From NCBI GenBank assembly GCA_029907285.1, contig JARYMD010000008.1, positions 1 through 25,043 on the forward strand: 25,043 nt of DNA, given 5' to 3'. Each line of letters opens with the position of its first letter. Position 1 is the first letter of the stretch. Of this stretch, positions 8,723 to 17,922 are shown in pieces. Source of the stretch: Verrucomicrobiota bacterium. Its GTDB lineage: Bacteria > Verrucomicrobiota > Verrucomicrobiia > Limisphaerales > J093. Both the position numbers and the translations under genes were made by a program. The notes below the pieces were generated by a model that saw only the letters and a list, made by a program, of their open reading frames with translations, was not told where the DNA came from and searched no databases.

Positions 8723-10855
8723 TCAATCGCAGGGCGCGACTTTCACGGCAATGTCTGCAGTGAAAGCAGGAACCTCACATTGCAGCGTTCCATTGCGGCT
8801 GGGTGCTTTGTCGGTGCGGATTACCCGTCCCTGCCGTGTGTCAAACCACTGCAACTCATAAGTGCCATCTGCCAATTGAGACACGGTGATCATGGCGTCG
8901 GCCACATTTGGCGGAACACGGCCATCAACCACTATGTTGCCCCACGACGCCGAAGGATGAAACAACCACAGCCACGTGCGATTCCGTGTTCGCAAACCGA
9001 CAATCCGAATGTCTCTGTTTACTGCCGCTGTCACTGCAGCCTCCAACGCCCCCGTTGTCCATGGGACGTCGGCGACGAATCGGCTCAAAGGTCCGTACTC
9101 GCCGTAGTGATTCAACCGGTCGAGTCTGTCCCACCACCAAAACAACGCCGTGGTGGCAGAGCCGCTCATGGCCGAAGCCCACAGCGCATTGTGGAAATCG
9201 ACTGTCATTTTGCTGGATTGCATCTCGGCTGTTGGCTGCCATTTCTCGTTGGCGATGCCAAATTCACCGAGGTGACTTGGTTTGTTTGGAGCTTGTTCGC
9301 GCAGCCATCTGGTTCGGTCCAGTATGGCCTCCACCTCATCTTTCAGTCGCGGCTGATCTGAAGGTCGCAGGTAGAAATGTGTATCGGCAAGATCAAGCTT
9401 CGGATGCTTGCAATCTTTGGCCGATGGTCCCCACGTGCTTGTCGTTCGCAGGTGGTGATAAACGTCAATCTCTTCGAGGTATTGACCGAGTTCGGTGTAG
9501 AACCGGTCAGTCGGCAGTCCAGGGTCAAGCTCGTTCCAGTATTCCCATGCAGCGACGCTTGTGGCACTGCCCCACCTCGCCACCGCGTAACGCATGAACT
9601 TTTTCGCATCGGCAATCGCACGGTCGTAATCGGCGCTTGCAGGATTCCTCAAATCCTTCATGTAAAGGTCGCGCGTCAACAGGCAAAGTTGCAGGTAGAT
9701 GCCGTTTCTATCGGCTGCCTCGACAAGCTCATCCACGATAAAACAATCGAGTTGATTGTAAGCCCCTCGGACTGGACGATTCGCGTCCGCTTCCCAAAGC
9801 AGCTCAGGCCCTCCCCCGGCTTCAGTGAGTGACAACCTATCCAGCCACGCTTTCCCATTGCCTTGCAGCTTGAACGTTGGCGGGATCAGCCAAAACTCGG
9901 TTGACCGTGTCTTGAACGTATGCTTGAACGGGGTCCACGTCCTTGCCGTTTTCACTTCGAGTCTTGTCCCGCCGTTCGCGTGGGGCTCAATCAAGAAAAC
10001 CGCGGCGTCGCCATCGATCATGACCTTGCTGCCAAGCACATAGTCGGTGTTCGGCCGCAGAGCCACTTGATGCGATGAATCGGCGCGAACCGTCGCACCA
10101 TCCCGTCCAAGAAGAATACATCTTCGATCCGGATTGTCCGGGCACGCGTCAAAAGGCGGGTTCCAGCTCCACGACCTTCCCCACGCGCTCTTCCTTGCTT
10201 CAATCCCAATTGCCCAATCCTCGCACCCTGTCCAAATGCGGAGATAGTTGGCCCCGTTTGACCTCAGGCGCCCGAAAATCTCCTCAGCCCGTGACAAGGT
10301 CACGTACTGTTGGTTGCCTATGAACGCCAAATTCTGGCCAATACCAAAAAATGCCTCGCCGCTTGAGAATTCCATGAACCGTGGGTCTAGACGGCTCACA
10401 CGCAGGAAACCTCGGCGACCGGAGGGCCTGCAATCGAACCTCACAGCGCCCGAGACAATGGCCCCTTCTGAATCCCTCCACTGCGCTTTCGCTTCGTGCA
10501 CGCCCGGCTCGGTTGGTGCAAACCGCACCTGCCAACATGCACCCCCAACAGGATAGCACCAGTCCTTGTCTCGTCCCTGCTGCCCTGCCCTTACAAGTTC
10601 GAACTGCTGACCGTAGAACGCCGGAAGTCTCAGAATTGAACCTGACGGGGTCTTGAACTCGACCTCAACATTGACTTCGTCCGGATCGAAGGGATTGCCT
10701 TCCGTTTCCGGGGAGGCGATTCGGAAATGCAGCGTCTCGTAAACACCGACAGAGTTCGTCTCCGGCCTCAACTCAATGCTGCGCGCTCTTGCTGGCACCG
10801 GCTCGAACATCGAGGCCAGCACCGCCAGGACGACAGAAATCGCAATCGGCTTCAC
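8723..10855 (-). CDS. Secreted glycoside hydrolase: DUF5060-like N-domain with a GH5-like (clan A) barrel
   Basis: Predicted exported beta-glycosidase of about 710 residues. With the GTG start at 10855 it opens MKPIAISVVLAVLASMFEPV, a clean signal peptide. An upstream extension to 10957 is open but would overlap the carboxykinase gene by about 100 bases. The N-terminal immunoglobulin-like part (to about residue 150) resembles DUF5060. A TIM barrel follows, with NYLRIWTGCEDW, WEYWNELD (likely acid/base Glu442) and SHLGEFGI (likely nucleophile Glu531), the clan GH-A arrangement. A jelly-roll-like stretch at about 250-345 (from VRADSSHQVALRPNTDY to NGKAWLDRLSL) looks like a carbohydrate-binding module inserted into the barrel. 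A small beta C-terminal domain ends the protein. The start codon overlaps the carboxykinase stop by 4 bases (GTGA), suggesting coupled translation. Polysaccharide target unknown. Confidence 0.85.
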   Translation of the reverse strand: MKPIAISVVLAVLASMFEPVPARARSIELRPETNSVGVYETLHFRIASPETEGNPFDPDEVNVEVEFKTPSGSILRLPAFYGQQFELVRAGQQGRDKDWCYPVGGACWQVRFAPTEPGVHEAKAQWRDSEGAIVSGAVRFDCRPSGRRGFLRVSRLDPRFMEFSSGEAFFGIGQNLAFIGNQQYVTLSRAEEIFGRLRSNGANYLRIWTGCEDWAIGIEARKSAWGRSWSWNPPFDACPDNPDRRCILLGRDGATVRADSSHQVALRPNTDYVLGSKVMIDGDAAVFLIEPHANGGTRLEVKTARTWTPFKHTFKTRSTEFWLIPPTFKLQGNGKAWLDRLSLTEAGGGPELLWEADANRPVRGAYNQLDCFIVDELVEAADRNGIYLQLCLLTRDLYMKDLRNPASADYDRAIADAKKFMRYAVARWGSATSVAAWEYWNELDPGLPTDRFYTELGQYLEEIDVYHHLRTTSTWGPSAKDCKHPKLDLADTHFYLRPSDQPRLKDEVEAILDRTRWLREQAPNKPSHLGEFGIANEKWQPTAEMQSSKMTVDFHNALWASAMSGSATTALFWWWDRLDRLNHYGEYGPLSRFVADVPWTTGALEAAVTAAVNRDIRIVGLRTRNRTWLWLFHPSASWGNIVVDGRVPPNVADAMITVSQLADGTYELQWFDTRQGRVIRTDKAPSRNGTLQCEVPAFTADIAVKVAPCD

Positions 10856-12615
10856 AACCGCGCAAGCAGCAGTTCGCGTTGGAAGATCAACTCTTTTGGC
10901 AAATGCGAGTAGAGTTTTATGAACAACTCTTCCTGTAACAACAGTTCGCGCCGCCATTCCTCAGGGTTGATGCTGAGGAGGTAATCGAGCCTTTCCTCCG
11001 TGAACCCCTTGAGCCCGACAAGGTCGAGGTCTTTGGCTTCAGGCAGCCAGCCAAGGGGCGACTCGATCGCGCCTGCACGCCCGCGGCAACGATCCACGAT
11101 CCATTTCAAAACCCTTATGTTTTCGCCAAACCCGGGCCAGAGAAAATGTCCGTGTTGGTCCTTGCGGAACCAGTTGACGTGGAATATCGCGGGCGGGTAC
11201 TTGAGCCGTTTCCGGATCAAGAGCCAGTGCCGAAAATAGTCGCCCATGTTATACCCGCAGAATGGAAGCATTGCCATTGGGTCGCGGCGGACCTGGCCCG
11301 CTCCTCCGACAGCCGCGGCAGTCATCTCACTACCAAGTGTTGCGCCCACATACACGCCGTGTATCCAGTCAAAAGCCTGAGACACCAAAGGCATCGTGGC
11401 TTCACGCCTGGCTCCGAAAATAATGGCGCTTATCGGGACGCCATGCGGGTCTTCGACCTCGGGCGCAAGCACGGGATTGTTGCGCATCGGGGCTGTAAAA
11501 CGGCTGTTCGGATGCGCGGCTTTTTCCTTTGACTCGGGTGTCCACGGCCGCCCCTGCCAGTCGATCAATTCTGGGGGCGGTTGTTTGTCTTTGCCTTCCC
11601 ACCAAACGTCGAGGTCCGGTGTAATCGCGACATTGGTATAGATCGTGTCGTGCGATATTATCCGCATTGCGTTTGGGTTCGACTGCTGATTGGTACCGGG
11701 CACAACCCCGAAATAACCGGCCTCGGGATTGATCGCATGCAGCCAACCGTCAGTTTCGGGCCACATCCACGCAATGTCATCGCCAACGGTCCAAATCTTC
11801 CATCCCTTGAATCTCGATGGCGGAACCAGCATCGCCAGATTCGTCTTCCCACACGCGCTTGGAAGTGCTGCCGCAATGTACGTTTTCTCGCCCTCCGGAG
11901 ACTCGATCCCCAGAATCAGCATGTGTTCTGCCAACCAACCCTCCTGCTTCCCGAGGTAAGAGCCGATCCGCAGCGCAAAACACTTCTTTCCCAACAGCAC
12001 GTTCCCACCATAAGCCGAGCCAACTGAAATGATCAGGTTTTCGCGCGGGAAATGGCAGATAAATCGTTTGTCAGGATCAACGTCCAGCATGCAGTGCAAC
12101 CCGCGGTTGAAATCGTCCCTGTCACCGAGCTGCTCATAGGCAATGCCGCCCATCCGCGTCATTATTCCCATGTTCAGCACCACGTAAATCGAGTCGGTCA
12201 GTTCGATTCCAACTCGTGCAAGGCGCGACCCGGGCGGCCCCATCAAGTAGGGGATTACGTACATTGTCCGCCCCTTCATTGACCCGGCCGCCAAACCGTA
12301 AAGGCGCTGTTTCATCTCGCGCGGAGGCGCCCAATTGTTGGTTGGACCTGCTTCGGCTTCCGTGTCAGTGCAAATGTAGGTGCAATGCTCGACCCGCGCG
12401 ACGTCGTTGGGATTGGAACGATGAAGATAACAGCCGGGAAGTTTCTCCTGATTGAGCTTTATGAACACGCCATCGGCGACTCCACGTTCAAGCAACTCCC
12501 TTTTTTCCTCTTCTGAGCCGTCGCACCAATATATTCTGTCCGGCTTGCAAAGCCGGGCCATTTCTTCAACCCATTCAACTACAGCTCTGTTGTTTGTGTT
12601 GCGCGTGACGTTCAT
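10852..12615 (-). CDS. pckG: Phosphoenolpyruvate carboxykinase (GTP)
   Basis: Cytosolic enzyme catalysing oxaloacetate + GTP = PEP + GDP + CO2 (EC 4.1.1.32), the entry step of gluconeogenesis and in some bacteria an anaplerotic reaction. At 587 residues it is the normal size for the GTP class. Visible motifs are DVARVE near residue 71, SAYGGNVLLGKKCFALRIGS (200-219), AEHMLILGI with the metal-ligand His near 231, the P-loop PSACGKTNL (252-260), VGDDIAWMWP (277-286, metal-ligand Asp) and YFGVVPGTN (301-309). The reactive Cys of the P-loop, a mark of the GTP class, is present. ATG 12615 is preceded by purine-rich GAAAGAAG. It is the upstream gene of a pair with the GH5-like glycosidase (GTGA overlap) and diverges from the GH78 gene across a 336-bp gap. 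Confidence 0.97.
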   Translation of the reverse strand: MNVTRNTNNRAVVEWVEEMARLCKPDRIYWCDGSEEEKRELLERGVADGVFIKLNQEKLPGCYLHRSNPNDVARVEHCTYICTDTEAEAGPTNNWAPPREMKQRLYGLAAGSMKGRTMYVIPYLMGPPGSRLARVGIELTDSIYVVLNMGIMTRMGGIAYEQLGDRDDFNRGLHCMLDVDPDKRFICHFPRENLIISVGSAYGGNVLLGKKCFALRIGSYLGKQEGWLAEHMLILGIESPEGEKTYIAAALPSACGKTNLAMLVPPSRFKGWKIWTVGDDIAWMWPETDGWLHAINPEAGYFGVVPGTNQQSNPNAMRIISHDTIYTNVAITPDLDVWWEGKDKQPPPELIDWQGRPWTPESKEKAAHPNSRFTAPMRNNPVLAPEVEDPHGVPISAIIFGARREATMPLVSQAFDWIHGVYVGATLGSEMTAAAVGGAGQVRRDPMAMLPFCGYNMGDYFRHWLLIRKRLKYPPAIFHVNWFRKDQHGHFLWPGFGENIRVLKWIVDRCRGRAGAIESPLGWLPEAKDLDLVGLKGFTEERLDYLLSINPEEWRRELLLQEELFIKLYSHLPKELIFQRELLLARL

Positions 12616-12671
12616 CTTCTTTCGCGGCCTTGCAAGGTCGTCGGTCGTCTCCGGCGCAGTTTGTTATGCAG

Positions 12672-12689
12672 AGCTTGTTTTGACAAGCT
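12672..12689. promoter_or_regulatory. Perfect palindromic hairpin upstream of pckG
   Basis: AGCTTGT-TTTG-ACAAGCT: 7-bp perfect arms and a 4-base spacer, 57 bases upstream of the pckG start. Possible operator for a dimeric regulator or a 5'-leader stem. No T-tract follows in either direction, so a terminator is less likely. Confidence 0.35.
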
Positions 12690-12899
12690 GAGACAACGTG
12701 CTGTCCCTTTTCCACCGGCAACGCCACAACCGACCTTACCAAACGCCGCGGCAGGTTACAGGCTATTGCCGATTCCGCAAGCCAGATGTCACAGCCAAAC
12801 TCACAAAGGACAGGTCGATCCACATGCTCAGGATGTTCTCCCTGGCATGCACTTGTAACTCTGCCGCGGTTCATTTCTCGTATCTCATGCACCGAAGGC

Positions 12900-12929
12900 T
12901 TGCGGCAATAATCGATCCAGTCTTATCAT
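12900..12929 (+). promoter_or_regulatory. Weak candidate sigma-70-like promoter for the rhamnosidase gene
   Basis: TTGCGG (12900-12905) and TATCAT (12924-12929) are 18 bases apart, 22 bases before the ATG. The -10 matches 5 of 6 consensus positions; the -35 match is poor. Such matches arise often by chance. Confidence 0.2.
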
Positions 12930-12951
12930 CAGTGCAAACAACACACGAGCC

Positions 12952-15900
12952 ATGAAACGCGTTTTTGCCTCAGTAAACAGGAAAAGTGTTTTCTCCATTT
13001 GTGTTGCCATGGTTGGATTGGCGCTCACCGCTTCTGCTGCCACCCCGGTGCAAGTGACCGGATTGCGGTGTGAGTACAATCAGAATCCAATGGCGGTTGA
13101 CGCTCCCACACCGCGCCTGAGTTGGATCATCGAAGCGCCTGCAAACCAGCGCGGCGTGCGCCAAACCGCATGGCAGGTCCTGGTGGCTTCAAGTGAAGAA
13201 TTCTTAAAGCAAAACAAGGGCGATTTGTGGGACAGCAACAAAACCCCGGGTGACGACTCCGTTAACATCATATACGCCGGCAAACCCGTTCCATCAGCGC
13301 AAACCGTCTTTTGGAAGGTCAGAGTCTGGGATCAAAATGACCAACCTTCCAATTGGAGTTCGCCCGCGCGCTGGACAGCAGGACTACTCAAAGCTTCGGA
13401 TTGGAAGGCACAGTGGATAGGCTATGACAGTGAGCCGGCCGACGACCCCGTAAAGGCCAAAATCAGAGAGCTGTTGGACCTGAAAAGCGCAAAATGGGTC
13501 TGGATACACGGCGCCAAACCCGGGAATCAGCCCGCCGGCGATGCGTTTTTCCGTAAGACTTTCGACGTGCGCCGTGACTCAAAAATCAAACAAGCTGTTT
13601 TTAACCTTGCCGCTGACGACGCGTTCGCACTTTACGTCAATGGCAAAGAAGCCGGTCAGGGCTCGACTTGGCGAACCCTTTCCACAATTGATCTCACCGG
13701 ACAACTCGTGCCGGGACAAAACACCCTGGCCATCAAAGCCGTTAACGGCGGATCGAATCCCAGCCCGGCCGGCCTTTTGGGCAAACTGGCGATTGTCTAT
13801 GAGGATGGCCAGTCACAGGTCGTTCAAATTGACGCTTCATGGGCTTCGAACATTTCGGCGGCCGACGGCTGGAATTCAACCGGTTTCAGTGCCGCCGGGT
13901 GGGAGCCGGCATCTGAGATCGCTGCTTTCGGCGACCAACCATGGGGCCGGATCGGCGCTTCCGAACCCAAGGTGTTGCCGGCATCATATCTGCGAAAGTC
14001 ATTCACCGTTGACAAACCGGTCAAGAGAGCCGTGGTTTTCGCCTCCGCACTCGGTGTGTACGAGTTGCACGTCAACGGCCAAACAGCCGACCGCGATGTG
14101 CTGTCACCAGGTTGGACCGATTACCGGAAGCGAGTGCATTACTTCGGATACGATGTAACGCCGAAAATCCGGCGGGGCGAGAATGTCTTGGGCGCCATTT
14201 TGGGTGACGGCTGGTACGCAGGTTACCTTGCTTTCACCGGAAAACGCAACTACTACGGCGAAAAAACCCGTTTCATCGCTCAATTGCACCTCGAATATCA
14301 GGACGGGTCCACTGAGATCGTGGGAACCGACGGCTCATGGAAGGCCAGCTACGGCCCAATTCGTGAAGGCGATCTGCTCATGGGATGCGTCTATGACGCC
14401 CGGCTTGAAATGCCGGGTTGGAACAATGCCGGATTCAACGACGCCAATTGGGCAAACACCACTGTGGACCAATCCGTGCGCGCCAACTTGGAAGCGCACC
14501 CCGGCCAGCCCATCCGACGCATCCAGGAACTGAAAGCAAGAAAAGTCACCGAACCCAAACCCGGCGTTTACGTCTTCGATCTCGGCCAAAACATGGTCGG
14601 CTGGGCCCGACTCAAAGCAAAAGGCCAGCCCGGCCAAAAAGTTGTCGTGCGACATGCCGAGATGCTCAATCCTGACGGCACCATTTACACCACCAACCTC
14701 AGAGCCGCAAAAGCCACCGACACTTACTACCTTGCAGGCGGATCAAAACGCGCATATGAGCCGTACTTCACCTTCCACGGCTTCCAATACGTCGAAGTGA
14801 CAGGCTTGGATTACAAGCCTGATCTGGGCGATGTCACAGGCATAGTCGTTCACTCCGATCTGCCACGGGTTTCATCGTTCGAATGCTCGGAACCGCTTGT
14901 CAACAAACTCGTCTTGAACACCGTCTGGGGCCAAAAAGGCAATTTCCTCGATGTCCCCACTGACTGCCCGCAACGCGACGAACGCGCTGGTTGGACCGGC
15001 GATGCGCAGGTTTTCATGAAAACAGCCTGTCTTAACCTCGATGCACCGGCCTTCTTCACCAAATGGCTCGTGGACCTCTGCCAGGACTCACAGCGCGCCG
15101 ACGGCGCATTCGGCGATGTGGCCCCCCACATCAACATCGTCAGTCACGGCAACACCGGCTGGTCAGATGCCGGCCCGGTCTGCAATTGGCAAATGTGGAG
15201 AATGTACGGCGATACACATGTCCTCCAAAAACACTACCAGGCCCTCCTCCGCCACGCCGAGTTCCTCGCCAAAACCAGCACAAACTTCGTCCGCGGCACC
15301 GGCGCCTATGGCGACTGGCTTCGCCTTGCTGGACCACAGCACTCAGAAGTAATTGGCACGGCGTACTATTACTACTCGACCCGATTGCTGGCTGAAATCG
15401 CCGCCGCAATCGGCAATGGCGAAGACTCGAAGCGGTTCCAACAGCTCGCTGCAGATATCAAGAGAACTTTTGCAGAAAAGTTCATCAAAGACGATGGCCG
15501 AATCCTCGACGCCAAAAACGAAACAGGCCAAACTTTCTACGCCCTCGCGTTCGGCTTGGACCTCGTCCCCGACGCCATGAAAGGAAAGGTCGCACAGCAG
15601 TTCGTCAAGACAGTCGAGGCCCAAGACTGGCACCTTGCGACAGGGTTTTTGGGCACGCCGTTCGTCTTGTTCGCCCTCGAAAAGGCCGGCCATGCCGACC
15701 TCGCCTACCGCATGGTTCTGAACAAAACCTACCCGTCATGGCTCCAGCAGGTCATATGGGGTTCAACCACCATGTGGGAACGCTGGGACGGATGGCGCCC
15801 CGATAAAGGATTCCAAGACCCCGGCATGAACTCCTTTAATCATTACTGGCTGGGTTGCGTCGGCGAGTGGCTCTTCACAAAAGCCGCAGGCATCGATACC

Positions 15901-16227
15901 GATGCCCTAGGATTCAAGACAATTCAAATCCGCCCCGTTCTCGACCCCGCCCGAAAAGGGTTCTCATGGGTGCGCGCGCATTACGACTCAATCCGTGGAC
16001 GCATCGAAAGCAACTGGCGGCTGAAGGATGACACCTTCGAACTCCAAATCACAATCCCGGCCAGCACCTCGGCCACGGTCTATCTGCCAGCCAAAGACGC
16101 CGAAAGCGTAATGGAAAGCGGCAAACCAGTTAAACAGTCTGACTACATAAAACACCTGCGAACCGAGAACGGCGCGGTCGTTCTCAGTGTTGTGTCGGGC
16201 CAATACAGATTCACCTCGCGCCTTTAG
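12952..16227 (+). CDS. Secreted alpha-L-rhamnosidase, GH78
   Basis: Inverting glycosidase releasing terminal alpha-L-rhamnose from polysaccharides or glycosides; 1091 residues with a signal peptide (SVFSICVAMVGLALTASAA). An N-terminal fibronectin-like domain follows (VTGLRCEYNQNPMAVDAPTP, TVFWKVRVWDQNDQPSNWS). Next, at about 165-335, is an extra beta-sandwich-like stretch (FFRKTFDVRRD, DAFALYVNGKEA, DGWNSTGFSAAGWEPA). The Bac_rhamnosid_N region starts at SYLRKSFTVDKPVKRAVVF, and the alpha/alpha-barrel contains DCPQRDERAGWTGDAQVF, with likely general acid Glu677, and TTMWERWDGW, with likely base Glu943. A C-terminal beta domain ends the protein. The extra N-terminal module makes it longer than the roughly 900-residue norm. 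The coding strand is strikingly C- and A-rich (in 15241-15300 I count 29 C and 11 G), unlike the G/T-rich coding strands of the ABC genes. Confidence 0.95.
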   Translation: MKRVFASVNRKSVFSICVAMVGLALTASAATPVQVTGLRCEYNQNPMAVDAPTPRLSWIIEAPANQRGVRQTAWQVLVASSEEFLKQNKGDLWDSNKTPGDDSVNIIYAGKPVPSAQTVFWKVRVWDQNDQPSNWSSPARWTAGLLKASDWKAQWIGYDSEPADDPVKAKIRELLDLKSAKWVWIHGAKPGNQPAGDAFFRKTFDVRRDSKIKQAVFNLAADDAFALYVNGKEAGQGSTWRTLSTIDLTGQLVPGQNTLAIKAVNGGSNPSPAGLLGKLAIVYEDGQSQVVQIDASWASNISAADGWNSTGFSAAGWEPASEIAAFGDQPWGRIGASEPKVLPASYLRKSFTVDKPVKRAVVFASALGVYELHVNGQTADRDVLSPGWTDYRKRVHYFGYDVTPKIRRGENVLGAILGDGWYAGYLAFTGKRNYYGEKTRFIAQLHLEYQDGSTEIVGTDGSWKASYGPIREGDLLMGCVYDARLEMPGWNNAGFNDANWANTTVDQSVRANLEAHPGQPIRRIQELKARKVTEPKPGVYVFDLGQNMVGWARLKAKGQPGQKVVVRHAEMLNPDGTIYTTNLRAAKATDTYYLAGGSKRAYEPYFTFHGFQYVEVTGLDYKPDLGDVTGIVVHSDLPRVSSFECSEPLVNKLVLNTVWGQKGNFLDVPTDCPQRDERAGWTGDAQVFMKTACLNLDAPAFFTKWLVDLCQDSQRADGAFGDVAPHINIVSHGNTGWSDAGPVCNWQMWRMYGDTHVLQKHYQALLRHAEFLAKTSTNFVRGTGAYGDWLRLAGPQHSEVIGTAYYYYSTRLLAEIAAAIGNGEDSKRFQQLAADIKRTFAEKFIKDDGRILDAKNETGQTFYALAFGLDLVPDAMKGKVAQQFVKTVEAQDWHLATGFLGTPFVLFALEKAGHADLAYRMVLNKTYPSWLQQVIWGSTTMWERWDGWRPDKGFQDPGMNSFNHYWLGCVGEWLFTKAAGIDTDALGFKTIQIRPVLDPARKGFSWVRAHYDSIRGRIESNWRLKDDTFELQITIPASTSATVYLPAKDAESVMESGKPVKQSDYIKHLRTENGAVVLSVVSGQYRFTSRL

Positions 16228-16296
16228 CCCGCATGTTTCACACCCAAAGTAGTCTGCAAAGCAGGTGTCTTCAAAAGATTCAGAAATATGCGGGCT

Positions 16297-16361
16297 CCCG
16301 GAAATCTCACCGGATTGAAGGCATGGGTGTATCTGGGGCGTTGGCCGGTGAGATTTCCGGG
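16297..16361 (+). repeat. 65-bp inverted-end repeat, copy 3 (perfect 17-bp arms)
   Basis: CCCGGAAATCTCACCGG (16297-16313) and CCGGTGAGATTTCCGGG (16345-16361) are perfect inverted repeats of 17 bp around a 31-base centre beginning ATTGAAGGCATGGG. It lies in the gap between convergent GH78 and GH88 genes, and its last base directly abuts the GH88 stop codon. RNA from either strand would fold into a long stem, though no T-tract follows. Confidence 0.9.
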
Positions 16362-17756
16362 TTAGCTGGAACGGCAGAAAAACGTCAGGTAGGTTTCCCT
16401 GCGGGCTTCACGCAGGATCATCAACGCCAGTTCACGAGCGTGATAATCGCCCCACATTGAGCTTTCACCGTTTGGCACCCGCTGTCCCTTTGCGACATGG
16501 TCCCATCCTTTCGGTCTGTGGTACACAGAGTGCAGAATCAGCCCCTGATGCCTCCGGTTCGTCGCAAGGTAGGGCTCAGCGAATAGCGTTCTTGCTATTG
16601 TCAGAGCCGATTGCCTGTATCGCCTTGCATGGCTGTGGCGGCCGAGACAGCGAAGATGGTTGCCCAGCCTGAGCAAGCCCTGAGCTGCAATCGCTGCGGC
16701 TGAACTGTCCACCGGTTCCCATTCATTGAACGGGTCGGCCGGTCTGTTCGCGTAATCACCCAACTTGTGCAGGTTTGGCGCGCCGGTGTCCCACACCGGG
16801 ATGCCGTCAGCACAACACATGGAAATGTAATAGTCCGCCGTGACAACGGTTGCCCTGAGAAAACGGCTCAGAACATCCGCAATGGTTGCACTCTCTCCCC
16901 CAACCGCGTGCTCGCGCCCACAGCACGCGTTCAAAAACTCAAGTTGTTCGGCAAACCCGAGGATTGCCCATGCCAATCCGCGCGTCCACGTCGAGAGCGG
17001 CGAGTATCCTTGCTGTGAATTTGGGCATCGAAACTGGCCGTTAACAGTGTTGAAGATCGCTTCATGCGCAACACGGCCCGCCACATCGTAAATGTCCCTG
17101 CCTTCGCCATAATAGACATTGTATTGCGCAGTTGTCAGGCCATGGTCAATGAGGCGGCCAAGCAGAGAAATCCGCTGGTCTTGTTCGCCAAAAAGGACGT
17201 GCCCAAGCTGATGCGCCAAAGCAAGCGAACGCAACGACCGCAAGGTGTCGATGAACAACGAGTGCGGCCCATTGAAAGAATAAATGTACCCGCCGCCAGG
17301 CCTGTGCGCCCACCTCGCAGCCTGGACAGCGCCACTGATTTTCAGCGCAAGTTCGCATGCATGCAACACCGGCTCAGCCCCGGCTGCACGTCCTTCCAAT
17401 ATCAGCCGCCGCAGGTTGCCGTAAGTTGACACGATGTTGAACCCGTGGTCGTGGACGCCCGTGTGCGAAATATGCGTGGGCATCGCCCGCAAGGTGCCAT
17501 TAAGCCCCAGATCAAAGAACTTCTTGTCACCTGTGGCATCGTACTGCAAAAGAGCTGAGCCGTGCCTGAAACCCGCAGTCCAATCCGTCCACCCACGAGT
17601 TGTGTAACGCCCATTGACCGTGAACACAGGCGCACCGCATGCGTCTTTCCAACTCTTTTCAAGGCTCAGTATTTTCTCCGCTGACAACTCAAACAGCCGT
17701 TCGATTGCGGGCACCAGCTTCTCGGGATGCAGATGAAAATCAATGCACAGAGCCAT
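16362..17756 (-). CDS. Unsaturated glucuronyl hydrolase-like glycosidase, GH88
   Basis: Predicted hydrolase of about 464 residues acting on unsaturated uronyl residues left by polysaccharide lyases, by the vinyl-ether hydration mechanism of GH88. Family-like motifs in an alpha/alpha-barrel order are HDHGFNIVSTYGNL (Asp103), HSLFIDTLRSL (Asp170), YSPLSTWTRGLAWAILGFAE, VDSSAAAIAAQGLL and the C-terminal SVYHRPKGWDHV with PNGESSMWGDYHARELALMI. The two Asp residues fit the catalytic pair of the family. ATG 17756 is chosen; the frame opens upstream to a TTG at 17834, but that part shows no conserved sequence. No signal peptide is evident, so it is probably cytoplasmic or exported by other means. 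The stop codon TAA abuts a 65-bp repeat, which may have reshaped the extreme C-terminus. Confidence 0.88.
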   Translation of the reverse strand: MALCIDFHLHPEKLVPAIERLFELSAEKILSLEKSWKDACGAPVFTVNGRYTTRGWTDWTAGFRHGSALLQYDATGDKKFFDLGLNGTLRAMPTHISHTGVHDHGFNIVSTYGNLRRLILEGRAAGAEPVLHACELALKISGAVQAARWAHRPGGGYIYSFNGPHSLFIDTLRSLRSLALAHQLGHVLFGEQDQRISLLGRLIDHGLTTAQYNVYYGEGRDIYDVAGRVAHEAIFNTVNGQFRCPNSQQGYSPLSTWTRGLAWAILGFAEQLEFLNACCGREHAVGGESATIADVLSRFLRATVVTADYYISMCCADGIPVWDTGAPNLHKLGDYANRPADPFNEWEPVDSSAAAIAAQGLLRLGNHLRCLGRHSHARRYRQSALTIARTLFAEPYLATNRRHQGLILHSVYHRPKGWDHVAKGQRVPNGESSMWGDYHARELALMILREARRETYLTFFCRSS

Positions 17757-17922
17757 GGCAAAAGATTGATGTTCAAAACCAATGGCGCCAGTCAAAAGAT
17801 GCACGCATTTGTCGAAGCCCACGCTTCGGTCCAAATCGAAAAAGGGCAGAACGATCAGACGGCAGACGAATCATTGCCAGAAACAACGGCGGCAGAAAAA
17901 TGAGGCGCGCGGTAATGCCTGG

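Larger units (their letters stand above)
12616..12951. other. Divergent promoter region between pckG and the rhamnosidase gene
   Basis: No gene recognised. Both flanking genes are transcribed outward, so promoters for each should be here. A perfect 18-bp stem-loop and a weak candidate promoter are listed separately. No 65-bp repeat is present in this gap, unlike the convergent gaps. Confidence 0.6.

Noticed and set aside
10856..10957. Upstream start of the GH5-like protein
   Set aside because: It would overlap pckG by about 100 bases and place the signal peptide internally; GTG 10855 gives a proper signal peptide.
12669..12700. Hairpin near pckG as an intrinsic terminator
   Set aside because: No T-tract follows the stem on either strand, and the flanking genes are divergent, so nothing needs terminating there.
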